DNA from: Stappia sp. BW2
Lineage (GTDB): Bacteria; Pseudomonadota; Alphaproteobacteria; Rhizobiales; Stappiaceae
Assembly (NCBI RefSeq): GCF_008107695.1
Contig: NZ_VIRG01000070.1
Span: 806,001 to 870,000, forward strand
DNA length: 64,000 nt
Direction: 5' to 3'
The notes under the pieces are model-generated. The model worked only from the letters and a program-made list of their open reading frames with translations. It had not been told where the DNA came from and did not search any database. Every line of letters starts with the position of its first letter. Position 1 is the first letter of the stretch. Position numbers and translations under genes: made by a program. Below are positions 1-8,637 of this stretch, piece by piece.

Positions 1-522
1 CGCGTAGAGCATATGGATGGCGGCAGAAAGAACAAAGGTGCCCAGGACGATGACCGTGGCAACCCATCCCGGTGCCCCTGGCTGCAGGCCGAGCGATATT
101 ATGGCGATCCAGGCAAGTGCAGCCTTCGGGTTGGTCATCTGAATAGTGTAGCCGCGGACCATGTAACCCAATGGCGAGCGCCTGCGTCCGGCAAGTTCCC
201 GAGCATTCGTGTCCTGAGGGGAGCGGGCTGCCCGGAACGACTTGAGGGCAAGCCACAGCAGATAGAAACCGCCAGCGATCTTGATTGCGATCAGTGCCGA
301 CGCATAGGCGGCAAGCAGCGCTGATAGCCCGAGCACCGTGAGTGTTGCCCAGGTCAGCGATCCGAAGGCTACACCGAAAGCCAGTGCCAGTCCGGAAGTC
401 CGCCCAACACTCATCGACGTTCCCATGACCGCGAGAACATTCGGGCCCGGGCTGATTATCCCCAGCAGAAAGGCCGAATAGGCGAGCAGAATACCGGGTA
501 GATAGGTCGAAAGCTGATCCAT
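1..522 (-). CDS. LysE/RhtB-family amino acid exporter (3' end outside window)
   Basis: Reading leftward from 522 gives an uninterrupted 174-codon frame that leaves the window. The product begins MDQLSTYLPGILLAYSAFLL and carries the family signature GIISPGPNVLAVMGTSM near residues 21-37, followed by hydrophobic segments and the motif YTIQMTNPKAALAW. LysE/RhtB proteins are inner-membrane exporters of amino acids or homoserine lactones of about 205 residues, so roughly 30 C-terminal residues are missing. The start at 522 is preferred because GGAG lies 6 nt upstream; an in-frame ATG at 534 is possible. The substrate cannot be told from the sequence. Confidence 0.88.
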   Translation of the reverse strand, partial: MDQLSTYLPGILLAYSAFLLGIISPGPNVLAVMGTSMSVGRTSGLALAFGVAFGSLTWATLTVLGLSALLAAYASALIAIKIAGGFYLLWLALKSFRAARSPQDTNARELAGRRRSPLGYMVRGYTIQMTNPKAALAWIAIISLGLQPGAPGWVATVIVLGTFVLSAAIHMLYA

Positions 523-653
523 TGCTGTCTCCATGAACGTTCACGGCGATCTTAGGGAGCGAATGGAGGTGATTGCTTCGGTGACGGTCGAACTATGTTT
601 GTCGGATGGCACCACCCTTTGCCTGAGTTTCTTGAGTTGCCCGTAGCCGCTCC

Positions 654-1340
654 CTAAACCTGAAACAGCTTCTTCAGCTCAGCCTCGCCTTTGGGCGAAA
701 CATGCACGATCCGACCGGAGGGTTCCCGGCGCAGCCAGCCACTGTCGGTGAAGCGGGTGAGAAGCGCTGCGCCCAGACCTCCGGCCAGATGGTTGCGCCG
801 TTCGCTCCAGTCCAGGCATGCGCGGCACAGCGGGCGGCGGCTTGCGGTGAGGGCATCCAGGTCGATGCCGATACTCGAGACGAAACCGGTGCCGTCGGCG
901 GTCAGGGCAAGGCCGCCAGTGTCCGAAGAGACAGTGAGAAATCCGCGCTTCTGCATGCTGTCGTAGATGCGCACCGCCATATCACCGGCCAGATGGTCGT
1001 AGCACACGCGGGCGGCACGCATCTGCGGATCCTTGGGGCCGGTGCGGGTGCGCAGGTGACCCTTGCGGGCGGCAAGGCCCATCACGGCCTCCAGAACGGT
1101 GCCAACTTCCGGCCCGGCCAGGGTGAAATAGCGATGGCGACCCTGTTTGGCCTGGGTCAACAGGCCGCCTTCCATCAGCTTCTTCAGGTGGGAGCTGGCC
1201 GTCTGGCCGGTGATGCCGGCTTCCGCTGCCAGTTCCGTCGCCGTCAAAGCCTTGCCGCTCAAAAGCGCGCTCAGGATGTTGGCGCGGGCCGGATCGCCCA
1301 TCAAGGCGCCGATGCGCGCAATGTCCGGTCCATCCTTCAT
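654..1340 (-). CDS. ArsR-family winged-helix transcriptional regulator
   Basis: 228 residues. The N-terminal 90 residues are an ArsR-type winged helix: [19 protein letters not shown], then the recognition helix region [19 protein letters not shown] and the wing QGRHRYFTL. The C-terminal half (residues about 100-228) is a conserved extension seen in longer ArsR regulators, with [19 protein letters not shown] and a final FLT/GWL region of unknown ligand. No obvious CXC metal-sensing motif is present in the alpha3 helix, so metal sensing is not supported. The start at 1340 has GGAG 8 nt upstream; the frame stays open to 1562 but that would overlap the divergent gene. It lies divergent from the NIPSNAP operon (93-bp gap), the usual position for an autoregulated local repressor. 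Confidence 0.88.
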   Translation of the reverse strand: MKDGPDIARIGALMGDPARANILSALLSGKALTATELAAEAGITGQTASSHLKKLMEGGLLTQAKQGRHRYFTLAGPEVGTVLEAVMGLAARKGHLRTRTGPKDPQMRAARVCYDHLAGDMAVRIYDSMQKRGFLTVSSDTGGLALTADGTGFVSSIGIDLDALTASRRPLCRACLDWSERRNHLAGGLGAALLTRFTDSGWLRREPSGRIVHVSPKGEAELKKLFQV

Positions 1341-1433
1341 TGGCTTGTCTCCATGGTTCGATCTGCGTCGAAGCATTGCAGACATGGGCCGTGTCACACA
1401 AGGGCCATCGACACAGCCCTGAAGGAGAGTTCC

Positions 1434-1766
1434 ATGATTACCTGTTTCATCCGCTATCACATCGATCCAACGAAAAAAGCAGCCTTTGAGCAATATGCCC
1501 GGAACTGGGGGCAGGCGATCCCGCGTTGCGGTGCGGACCTGATCGGTTATTTCGCCCCTCACGAAGGGTCAACGACGCTGGCTTACGGCGTCTATTCCAT
1601 CGAAAATCTTGCTGCCTATGAAGCCTATCGGGCACGGCTCGCCGCAGACCCGCTGGGGCAGGAAAACTATGCCTTTGCCATGAAGGAAAAATTCATCTTG
1701 CGGGAAGACCGAACGTTTTTGAAACTGACCTCCGCACCGCATGCTCTGGGAGAAAAACTCATATGA
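1434..1766 (+). CDS. NIPSNAP-family protein
   Basis: 110 residues, start [20 protein letters not shown], with AAGGAGAG about 6 nt before the ATG. The ferredoxin-like alpha+beta fold with [21 protein letters not shown] and the closing FLKLT pattern matches the NIPSNAP family of small dimeric proteins; many bacterial members are of unknown function and resemble ABM monooxygenases. The stop codon overlaps the start of the next gene by 4 nt (ATGA), so the two are probably translationally coupled. First gene of a likely four-gene unit divergent from the ArsR regulator. Confidence 0.85.
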   Translation: MITCFIRYHIDPTKKAAFEQYARNWGQAIPRCGADLIGYFAPHEGSTTLAYGVYSIENLAAYEAYRARLAADPLGQENYAFAMKEKFILREDRTFLKLTSAPHALGEKLI

Positions 1767-2107
1767 TTGCCGTCATCTTCGAAGTGATACCGCATGCGGA
1801 CAAGAAACAGGCCTATCTGGATATGGCCGCCGAGATGAAGCCCCTGGTCGAACAGATCGACGGGTTCCTGTCCGTCGAGCGCTTCCAGAGCCTCACCAAT
1901 CCGGAAAAGCTGCTGTCGGTCTCCTTCTTCCGGGACGAGGCCGCGCTGAACGAGTGGCGTCAACTGACCCAGCATCGCAAGGCACAGCGTGCCGGGCGTA
2001 ACAGCTACTTCAAGGACTACCGGTTGCGGGTGGCGCAGGTGCTGCGCGACTACGGCATGGACGAGCGCGACGAGGCTCCGGCCGACAGCCGCGACGTGAA
2101 CGGCTAG
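1763..2107 (+). CDS. Antibiotic biosynthesis monooxygenase (ABM) domain protein
   Basis: 114 residues. The sequence [20 protein letters not shown], then [17 protein letters not shown] and [18 protein letters not shown], gives the ABM ferredoxin-like fold, with the conserved W and H in [13 protein letters not shown]. Family members are cofactor-free monooxygenases or heme-degrading enzymes that work as dimers; the substrate here is unknown. Overlaps the NIPSNAP gene by 4 nt and is followed 10 nt later by the EamA exporter, suggesting a small oxidative detoxification operon. Confidence 0.86.
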   Translation: MIAVIFEVIPHADKKQAYLDMAAEMKPLVEQIDGFLSVERFQSLTNPEKLLSVSFFRDEAALNEWRQLTQHRKAQRAGRNSYFKDYRLRVAQVLRDYGMDERDEAPADSRDVNG

Positions 2108-2117
2108 GCAATCAGCC

Positions 2118-3038
2118 ATGCACAACAGATCGATCGAACTGGCGCTTTTGGGTGTGCTCGCCCTGCTGTGGGGCTCGTCCTACATGTGGATCAGCCTGGC
2201 ACTGCCATCGTTCCCTCCGGCGACGCTGATTGCCATTCGTGTATCGCTTGCGGCGCTGGTGCTTCTGGCCATCATGGCCGCCAGAGGCATGCGCATGCCG
2301 CTGGACAAAGGAAGCTGGAAGCAATTCTTCATCCAGTCTCTGGTCAACAGCACGGGGCCGTGGCTGATGCTGGCCTGGGGACAGCAATATGCTGGAACAG
2401 CCGTCTCCAGTGTTCTGAATTCCACTTCGCCGCTCTGGGTCTTCGTCTTTTCGTTCCTGCTGGTGAACAAGGGCGAAAGGCCCGGCGCCCGGCAACTGAC
2501 CGGCGCCCTGTTCGGTTTCGCGGGCATCGTTCTGATCGTCGGTGTCGGGGCGCTGGAAGATATCGGGAGGAACCTTGTGCCGCAGCTCGTGGTTCTGTTC
2601 GGGGCTGCGCTCTATGGCATTGCCGCTTTGCGGGGGCGGATCTTCGCCGGGGTGCCGCCCATTGTGACGGCCACAGGAACGCTCATCTGCGCGTCAATCG
2701 TTCTTGTCCCGGCGAGCTTTATCATCGACCAACCTTGGCAGTTGACGCCGGATGCAACGGGCATCATCGCCGCGCTGACGCTGTCGATTGTCTGCACCGC
2801 GTTGGCTTTCCTGATCTACTTTCGTTTGTTGAGCACACTTGGCGCGATGGGGACAGCCAGCCAGGCCTATCTGCGCTCCGGTGTCGGTGTTTTCCTTGGC
2901 GTGGTATTTCTTTCCGAGACGCTGGATCTGGAAACCTTTGCCGGAATTTGCCTTGCCATTTTCGGGGTTGTTCTGATCAACTGGCCGCGTGCGGTGAAAC
3001 GGCACGACGTTTCGGCTCCAGTACCTGCCTCCAAGTGA
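2118..3038 (+). CDS. DMT-superfamily (EamA) transporter
   Basis: 306 residues with ten predicted membrane segments in two EamA repeats (about residues 5-138 and 150-292). The first repeat starts LALLGVLALLWGSSYMW, the typical EamA opening, and each half ends with the conserved glycine/alanine-rich helix. Family members are inner-membrane exporters of amino acids, metabolites or drugs. Its place between an ABM oxygenase and a cupin suggests export of a small aromatic or oxidised compound, but this is only inferred from neighbours. Confidence 0.9.
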   Translation: MHNRSIELALLGVLALLWGSSYMWISLALPSFPPATLIAIRVSLAALVLLAIMAARGMRMPLDKGSWKQFFIQSLVNSTGPWLMLAWGQQYAGTAVSSVLNSTSPLWVFVFSFLLVNKGERPGARQLTGALFGFAGIVLIVGVGALEDIGRNLVPQLVVLFGAALYGIAALRGRIFAGVPPIVTATGTLICASIVLVPASFIIDQPWQLTPDATGIIAALTLSIVCTALAFLIYFRLLSTLGAMGTASQAYLRSGVGVFLGVVFLSETLDLETFAGICLAIFGVVLINWPRAVKRHDVSAPVPASK

Positions 3039-3113
3039 CTTGGGCATACGGCCGGCAGGAAACTGGACGGCCCAGCCCGCACATTTGATGGCAGAGATTT
3101 GGGAGGAGGTGTC

Positions 3114-3536
3114 ATGAGTGTCCTGACCGTTTTTGAGGCTGGATCCCGGCCGTCACGACGTGCAAGCCCGGACTATTTTACCGGAACTGTCTGGCAAGAT
3201 CCGGTTATCGAGGCTCCCGCGCCTGCGCGGGTACGCGCTCTGCAGGTGACATTCGAACCTGGCGCCCGCACCCATTGGCACACCCATCCGCTTGGGCAGA
3301 CGCTGCAAGTGCTGCAAGGGGCAGGCTTCGTGCATCTGTGGGGACAGGAAAAGCTGTCGATCCTGCCGGGCGATGTCATCTGGATTCCGCCGGGCGTCAA
3401 GCATTGGCATGGCGCGGGGCCGAACACGTCGCTTGTCCATCTGGCCATTCAGGAGGAGCTGGATGGTGCAACGGCAGAGTGGCTGGAGCCGGTTGACGAG
3501 GCGACCTATGCCGGCGGCATCCAGGCCCGGCGGTGA
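3114..3536 (+). CDS. Cupin domain protein (single-domain, metal-binding)
   Basis: 140 residues from ATG 3114, which has GGGAGGAGG 4 nt upstream; a TTG at 3099 in frame is less likely. Cupin motif 1 is seen as HWHTHPLGQTLQVLQGAGFV and motif 2 as PGDVIWIPPGVKHWHGA, so the metal-binding triad or tetrad of His residues is intact. Such small cupins act as dioxygenases, isomerases or stress proteins, often in the (R)-mandelonitrile lyase/YhhW-like group. It is probably the last gene of the ArsR-divergent operon (75 nt after EamA). Confidence 0.85.
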   Translation: MSVLTVFEAGSRPSRRASPDYFTGTVWQDPVIEAPAPARVRALQVTFEPGARTHWHTHPLGQTLQVLQGAGFVHLWGQEKLSILPGDVIWIPPGVKHWHGAGPNTSLVHLAIQEELDGATAEWLEPVDEATYAGGIQARR

Positions 3537-3747
3537 GGAAACTGAGGTGGTTTTTTTGCACTGCCGCCAATGGCCCCCTTATTTTTGCCAGCAAATAGGC
3601 TGATACAGCGCTTTCCCTTGGTCTCTCCGTCGTTTTTACCTTGAAGCCGACGCCGCGTAATGCGGGGCCTGCAAGCCACGGCGCATATTGTACTTGCGGA
3701 CAGACTCGGGTCAAAAAGGTTCTTTGTTTTCGTGAAGTGATTGCCGG

Positions 3748-4890
3748 ATGAACATAGCCATCGTCGGTGCCGGGATCGGAGGACTGGCCGCAGCCATTCT
3801 TCTGGAGCGTCTCGGTCACCGGATTTCCATCTTCGAACAGTTCCGCAAACCTGTTCCCATCGGTTCAGGCCTGATGCTCCAGCCCGTCGGACTGGAGGTG
3901 CTGAAAATGGCAGGTGTCGCGGATGCGGTTCTGAAACACGCAGCACCGGTGAAGCGTGTGCTCGGCAAGTCGGCGCAGACAGGACGCCGCGTTCTCGATG
4001 TCGACTATGGCGCCGTGCCGGGGCTTGGCATTCACAGGGCCGCGCTGTTTTCCGCGCTTTATGAAAAAGTGCTGACGCGCGCGCTTTACTGGCGCACGGA
4101 CTGCCGCATAACCGGTCATGAAGACGGCAAGCTCCGCTTTGACGACGGTAGCTTCTCCGACCCCTTCGACCTGGTCATCGATGCGTCCGGCGCCAATTCG
4201 GTTCTGTCGCCGCTCAAGGCCCGGCCCCTGGCGTTCGGAGCGATCTGGGGAACGGTCGACTGGGTTCCCGGTGGTTTGCCGGAGGATCACCTTTCCCAGC
4301 GCTATCGCTGGGCCGACTGCATGATCGGGGTGTTGCCCGTGGGGCTCATTCCGGCGCAGGGCCGGCGGAAGGCGGCGTTCTTCTGGTCTCTTCGCCAGGA
4401 AGCCTATGAAGACTGGCTCAAAGGGGGGCTTTCAGCCTGGAAGGATGAGGCCCTATCGATCTGGCCCGAGGCAGGTCCGTTTCTGGAGCAGATCACCGAC
4501 CCGGAGCAAATGACGATGGCGCGGTATGGCCATGGCACCTTGCGCCAGCCCTGGGGAGACAAGATTGCCTTCATCGGCGATTCCGCCCACCGGGCAAGTC
4601 CGCAGCTCGGGCAGGGGGCCAATATGGCACTTCTGGATGCGGCGGCCCTGGCAAAGGCGTTGGAAACTCTGCCGCTAGAGCAGGCTTTGCCTGCCTATGG
4701 CAAGGCCAGACGCTGGCATGTAGGGGTCTATCAGGCCTTTAGCGCGGTGTTCACGCCCGCCTATCAAAGCGACAGCCGGTTGCTGCCAGTCGTGCGCGAC
4801 AATGTGTTGTTTCCGCTCAGCCGCATTCCGCCCTTTCCCTCCGTGCTGTCGCAGCTGATCTCGGGACGGCTTGTGCCAAGCGGGCTGTGA
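3748..4890 (+). CDS. FAD-dependent monooxygenase (PHBH/UbiH-type)
   Basis: 380 residues. The N-terminal Rossmann motif is GAGIGGLAAAILLERLG at residues 7-23, followed by the acidic FAD-ribose binder FEQ. The second FAD motif is FIGDSAHRASPQLGQGANMA near residue 275, typical of group A flavoprotein hydroxylases (salicylate hydroxylase, UbiH, PHBH). These enzymes hydroxylate aromatic or polycyclic substrates with NAD(P)H. It stands alone after a 211-bp gap and ends 6 nt before the convergent histidine kinase gene. The substrate is unknown. Confidence 0.88.
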   Translation: MNIAIVGAGIGGLAAAILLERLGHRISIFEQFRKPVPIGSGLMLQPVGLEVLKMAGVADAVLKHAAPVKRVLGKSAQTGRRVLDVDYGAVPGLGIHRAALFSALYEKVLTRALYWRTDCRITGHEDGKLRFDDGSFSDPFDLVIDASGANSVLSPLKARPLAFGAIWGTVDWVPGGLPEDHLSQRYRWADCMIGVLPVGLIPAQGRRKAAFFWSLRQEAYEDWLKGGLSAWKDEALSIWPEAGPFLEQITDPEQMTMARYGHGTLRQPWGDKIAFIGDSAHRASPQLGQGANMALLDAAALAKALETLPLEQALPAYGKARRWHVGVYQAFSAVFTPAYQSDSRLLPVVRDNVLFPLSRIPPFPSVLSQLISGRLVPSGL

Positions 4891-4896
4891 AACAGC

Positions 4897-6342
4897 CTAT
4901 TTGCCGGCACCAAGCGGCAACCGAACCTCGGCCTGGAGGCCGCCTTCCGGGCGGTTCTTCAAGTCGATCCGCCCGCCATGGGCATGGATGATCGACCGGG
5001 TGATCGCGAGCCCCAGTCCGATGCCGCCGGTTTCTTCGCTGCGGGATTCTTCAAGCCGGACAAACGGTTCGAAGACGTCCTTCAACTTTTCCTCGGGAAT
5101 GCCCGGGCCATCGTCCGTGATGCGGATGAGCGCTTCACCGTCAGATCTGGCCGCATGAACCGAAACACGGTCACCGTAGCGGATGCCGTTTTCGATCAGG
5201 TTCCTCAGCGCCCGTTTGAGCGCCACCGGACGGCACGGCAGCACGATGCGTCCATCCGTTTCCACGGTGCACTGGTGGCCAAGGTCCTGCTGGTCGCCCG
5301 CAAGCGCCTCCAGAATTGCGCCGAGATCTGCGTTTTCGCCGGTTTCAGCCTGGGCGTCGTCCCGGGCGAAACGCAGCGCGGCTTCCGTCATCGCAGCCAT
5401 TTCTTCCAGGGTTTCGATCATCTTGTCCCGGTTTTCCTCGTCCTCGATGAATTCGGCCCGAAGGCGCAGAGAGGTGATCGGGGTTCTCAGGTCGTGGCTG
5501 ATGGCTGCCAGCATCCGGGTCCGGTCCCTGACAAAACGTGTCAGGCGGTCCTGCATGTCGTTGAAAGCGCTTGTCAGGGAGCGGACTTCGCGCGGTCCAC
5601 TGGGCGTCAATGGCGGCTGCTGCTCGCCACGGCCGAATTTTTCGGCCGCAACAGACAGCTCTTTCAGGGGACGCGTTACGCGGCGGACAGCAAAGCCAAT
5701 AATCAACACCATCAGCAGGGCCGTTATCGACAGTTGCACCATCAGGGGCACAAAAGCCCCGGCAGGCGGGCGGTAGCTGGTGGCGACATTCAGCCAGCGT
5801 CCGTCGCTCATCCGGATAGACAGCGACAGGTCTTCCGGCTTGTTCATGATCTTGCGCATGTTCGAGGGACGTTCGTGCCGCGGCACATCGCGCCATCTCG
5901 GCCGATCGTCGTCATCTGCCTCACGGCCGCGCGGTCCGCGTCTTTCGTCGGCAAGGATGTTGAGATGCACGGCCTGGCCATGTTCCAGCCGGTCGGCCAT
6001 GTAGTTCTGCAGGCGTCTTTCGAAACGCGATTTGCCGGGGGCGGGCGCAAGGGGCGTGTCGCCGAGCCAGAAAACCGCGAACCGGCTGCTGCTTGCCAGG
6101 AGAATCCGGTCCTGCAGGTTTGCAGGCGTGTCTTCCATCAACTCCGCGAGGGAGACCGCGCGCGACAGAAGGTTGTCGCGGGCGGCGGCCACGAGCGCGA
6201 TGCGCCGCTCGTCCTGGAAGATCCAGATGCTGAACGCCTGCGCCGCAATGATTGCTGCCAGAAGCAGGATGATGAGCTGCGAGGCAAGGGTGCTCGGCCA
6301 CAGGCGGGCAAGTATGGGACGGGGCGTTGGAGGCGTTGTCAT
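4897..6342 (-). CDS. Sensor histidine kinase, EnvZ-type
   Basis: 481 residues. Membrane helix 1 is about residues 18-43; a periplasmic sensor of roughly 150 residues contains an acidic/arginine-rich patch (RGREADDDDRPRWRDV); helix 2 is about 218-238 and leads into a HAMP domain. The HisKA box AAISHDLRTPITS puts the phospho-accepting His at residue 283. The HATPase domain has N box NLIENGIRYG, G1 DDGPGIP and G2 GGIGLGLAI. The start codon overlaps the upstream response regulator stop by 4 nt (ATGA). It probably phosphorylates that regulator and, by position, may control the divergent EF-hand gene. Confidence 0.92.
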   Translation of the reverse strand: MTTPPTPRPILARLWPSTLASQLIILLLAAIIAAQAFSIWIFQDERRIALVAAARDNLLSRAVSLAELMEDTPANLQDRILLASSSRFAVFWLGDTPLAPAPGKSRFERRLQNYMADRLEHGQAVHLNILADERRGPRGREADDDDRPRWRDVPRHERPSNMRKIMNKPEDLSLSIRMSDGRWLNVATSYRPPAGAFVPLMVQLSITALLMVLIIGFAVRRVTRPLKELSVAAEKFGRGEQQPPLTPSGPREVRSLTSAFNDMQDRLTRFVRDRTRMLAAISHDLRTPITSLRLRAEFIEDEENRDKMIETLEEMAAMTEAALRFARDDAQAETGENADLGAILEALAGDQQDLGHQCTVETDGRIVLPCRPVALKRALRNLIENGIRYGDRVSVHAARSDGEALIRITDDGPGIPEEKLKDVFEPFVRLEESRSEETGGIGLGLAITRSIIHAHGGRIDLKNRPEGGLQAEVRLPLGAGK

Positions 6343-7079
6343 TCAGCCGGATCTTTCACGTCGGCGGTGAACATGTAGCCACCACCCCAGACGGTCTTGA
6401 TCAGCTTGGGGTCTTTCGGATCGATCTCGATCTTCCGACGCAGACGCGACACCTGGTTGTCGATGGACCTGTCGAAAACGGCAGGGGTTCTGCCGGTGGT
6501 CAGATCCATGAGCTGGTCCCGGTTGAGCACCATCTTCGGACGTTTGAGAAAAGCACACAGAAGCTGGAATTCGCCGCTGGAAAGGGCCACGGATGTGCCC
6601 TCCGGATCCAACAGCTCGCGCCGGGAGACATTCAACGACCAACCGTCGAAATACAGCCTGTCGTGTTCGATTGGATCGCGCTCTTTCGGTGCAAGCGAAG
6701 TGCGGCGCAGGACCGCGCGAATGCGTGCCAGCAATTCGCGGGGGTTGAAGGGTTTCGTCACGTAGTCGTCGGCACCGATTTCCAGCCCGATCACCCGGTC
6801 CGTGTCGTCCGCCATCGCGGTCAAAAGGATAACGGGCATGGAACCGGCCTCCACCAGATGGCGGCACAGGGACAATCCGTCTTCGCCTGGCATCATGATA
6901 TCCAGCACGACAAGATCGATGGATGCCGCCTTCAGGGTCTTGCGCGCCTGCGCGGCATTTTCCGCCACGGTCGCACGCAGGCCGTTCTTGACCAGGTAGC
7001 GCGCAAGCGTTTCGCGGATGTCGCGGTGATCGTCCACCACCAGGATATGCGGGCTCGGATCGCTCAAGGGTCTCTCCAA
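6339..7079 (-). CDS. OmpR-family response regulator
   Basis: 246 residues: receiver domain (about 11-125) with acidic pocket DD at 16-17 and phospho-acceptor D60 in VVLDIMMPGEDG, switch T in LLTAMADD and K in VTKPFNPRELLARIRA; then a winged-helix effector (about 145-238) ending TVWGGGYMF. First gene of the two-component operon with the kinase behind it. The 223-bp gap to the divergent EF-hand gene holds two inverted repeats that could be binding sites. Confidence 0.93.
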   Translation of the reverse strand: MERPLSDPSPHILVVDDHRDIRETLARYLVKNGLRATVAENAAQARKTLKAASIDLVVLDIMMPGEDGLSLCRHLVEAGSMPVILLTAMADDTDRVIGLEIGADDYVTKPFNPRELLARIRAVLRRTSLAPKERDPIEHDRLYFDGWSLNVSRRELLDPEGTSVALSSGEFQLLCAFLKRPKMVLNRDQLMDLTTGRTPAVFDRSIDNQVSRLRRKIEIDPKDPKLIKTVWGGGYMFTADVKDPAE

Positions 7080-7094
7080 TCTGGCCGGCCAGGT

Positions 7095-7106
7095 GTTTGT
7101 ACAAAC
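7095..7106. promoter_or_regulatory. Perfect 12-bp palindrome upstream of the two-component operon
   Basis: GTTTGTACAAAC lies 16 bp upstream of the response regulator start, flanked by GGCCGG-type sequence on both sides. It could be an operator in the shared promoter region; no regulator can be assigned. Confidence 0.35.
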
Positions 7107-7189
7107 CGGCCGGGCGCTGTGATCCTTCTGTTTCTACGGTAAAAATAGTCTCCGCAACGCGCTTGTGCGACCGGAACTTGTAACAAAGT

Positions 7190-7224
7190 GTGTCGCAGTG
7201 CCTGTCCGGGACAGATGGCGACAC
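7190..7224. promoter_or_regulatory. Nested inverted repeat upstream of the EF-hand gene
   Basis: Outer arms GTGTCGC (7190-7196) and GCGACAC (7218-7224) enclose an inner palindrome CTGTCCGGGACAG (7202-7214). It ends 78 bp before the EF-hand start. It may be an operator for the divergent response regulator or a stem-loop in the 5' untranslated region. Confidence 0.45.
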
Positions 7225-7302
7225 TTCCGGCCCATTCGCACGGTATTCCTGCGACAATTGATGCCTACCTTCAGCTCATCAACGTACCAAGGAGTTGTTG
7301 GA

Positions 7303-8451
7303 ATGAAACCGTTCAAGAAGATTGCAATTGCCGCCCTGGCCGCGAGCGTCGCGGGAACCGCGCTGACGGCTGGCCTGTCCGCTTCCGCCCAGAACGCGAC
7401 TGCAAACCAGGACGGGGGGCAACAAATTCGGCAGAACGACGGGTCGCGCGTCGCCCTTATGGATGGGCGCGGCGGTCCCGGACACGGCTTCGGTCGGGGT
7501 CATGGTATGCGCGGCGGTCAGCAGCGCGCCGAGCGCCTGTTCGAACGTTTCGACGTCAATGAAGACGGTGTCATTACCAAGGTGGAAATCGAGGAAATCC
7601 GGACGCAGGAATTCGCATCCGCCGATACAGACGGTAATGGCGAAATCAGCCTGGAGGAATTCAAGGCCGAATTTCTCAACCGGTCCAACGACCGCATGGT
7701 CAGGGCGTTCCAGTTCATGGACCGTGACGGCGATGGCTCGGTGACCCAGGAAGAAACGGATATTCTGGCCAACCGCATGTTCAACATGCTGGACCGTGAC
7801 GGCAACGGCACCGTGGAACGTGTTCGTGGCCCGCGTGGTCCTGCTGCCGACGATGACGACCGCGGCCCGCGCGGCGAAAGAGCAGAGCGCGGTGAGCCGG
7901 GGAAGCGCGGTGAACGTGCCGAGCGGGGTGGCCGTGGCGAACAGGGCCGGCGCGGTGGCCCGCAAATGGGGCCAAGAGGGCACCATATGGGACGCGGCGG
8001 CCATGGCGGCCGGGGAGCCATGTTCCTGGGCATGTTCGACACCGATGCCGACGGCAAGGTGAGCCGTGAGGAATTCGATACCAGGCGCGCTGCGTTGTTC
8101 GCACTGGCCGATACGGATCAAAGCGGTTCCTTCACCCTTCAGGACTTCGGTCCGCTGTGGCTCGCGATCAACGAGAACCGTGTCGTCGACATGTTCCAGC
8201 GTGCCGATGCCGATGGCAGCCTTGGAATCACTGCCGAGGAACAGAAGCAGCATCAGGACCGCATGCTGGAGCGCGCTGACCGCAACAACGACGGCGTGAT
8301 CACCAAGGCCGACTTCCGAGGTGGCCGAAAAGGCGGCCATGGCAAGGGCAGAGGCATGGGACGAGGTGACGGCTGGAAGGATGGCCGGGGACATGGTGAA
8401 GGCCGGGGTCAGGGTCAAGGTCAGGGTTGGGGTCAAAACCGCCGGGGCTGA
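7303..8451 (+). CDS. Secreted EF-hand protein with collagen-like Gly-rich insert
   Basis: 382 residues from ATG 7303 (AGGAG about 9 nt upstream). Signal peptide about residues 1-30 (MKPFKKIAIAALAASVAGTA, cleavage after SASAQ). At least seven calcium-loop motifs are visible: FDVNEDGVIT, ADTDGNGEIS, MDRDGDGSVT and LDRDGNGTVE before the insert, then FDTDADGKVS, ADTDQSGSFT, ADRNNDGVIT after it, with a degenerate ADADGSLGIT. Between them (about residues 168-242) is a Gly-X-X run (GPRGERAERGEPGKRGERA) like collagen. The C-terminus is G/R/K/Q-rich. It is exported, so it probably binds calcium in the periplasm or outside the cell. Divergent from the two-component pair; followed by a strong terminator. 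Confidence 0.88.
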   Translation: MKPFKKIAIAALAASVAGTALTAGLSASAQNATANQDGGQQIRQNDGSRVALMDGRGGPGHGFGRGHGMRGGQQRAERLFERFDVNEDGVITKVEIEEIRTQEFASADTDGNGEISLEEFKAEFLNRSNDRMVRAFQFMDRDGDGSVTQEETDILANRMFNMLDRDGNGTVERVRGPRGPAADDDDRGPRGERAERGEPGKRGERAERGGRGEQGRRGGPQMGPRGHHMGRGGHGGRGAMFLGMFDTDADGKVSREEFDTRRAALFALADTDQSGSFTLQDFGPLWLAINENRVVDMFQRADADGSLGITAEEQKQHQDRMLERADRNNDGVITKADFRGGRKGGHGKGRGMGRGDGWKDGRGHGEGRGQGQGQGWGQNRRG

Positions 8452-8542
8452 TCCTTTACTGAAGTCATTTGGTTCTCCGGCTCTTTAACCCGGCCGGAGC
8501 AGTTGACCGCCAGCGGCCCACCTCGCAGGCGGCAACAGAGAA

Positions 8543-8570
8543 GGGAGCCGTCCCTCACGGCTCCCTTTTT
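8543..8570 (+). terminator. Intrinsic terminator of the EF-hand gene
   Basis: Perfect 9-bp stem GGGAGCCGT / ACGGCTCCC with loop CCCTC, followed by TTTTT. Confidence 0.92.
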
Positions 8571-8637
8571 CGTTCTGGGTTAGAAGAACTTCAAGAAATG
8601 TCGGTAATAGTCGTTCCGGTTTTTCAAAGGGAACATC

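Noticed and set aside
4978-6378. 466-codon open frame on the plus strand
   Set aside because: Antisense to the histidine kinase gene, which has complete conserved motifs; no recognisable protein features.
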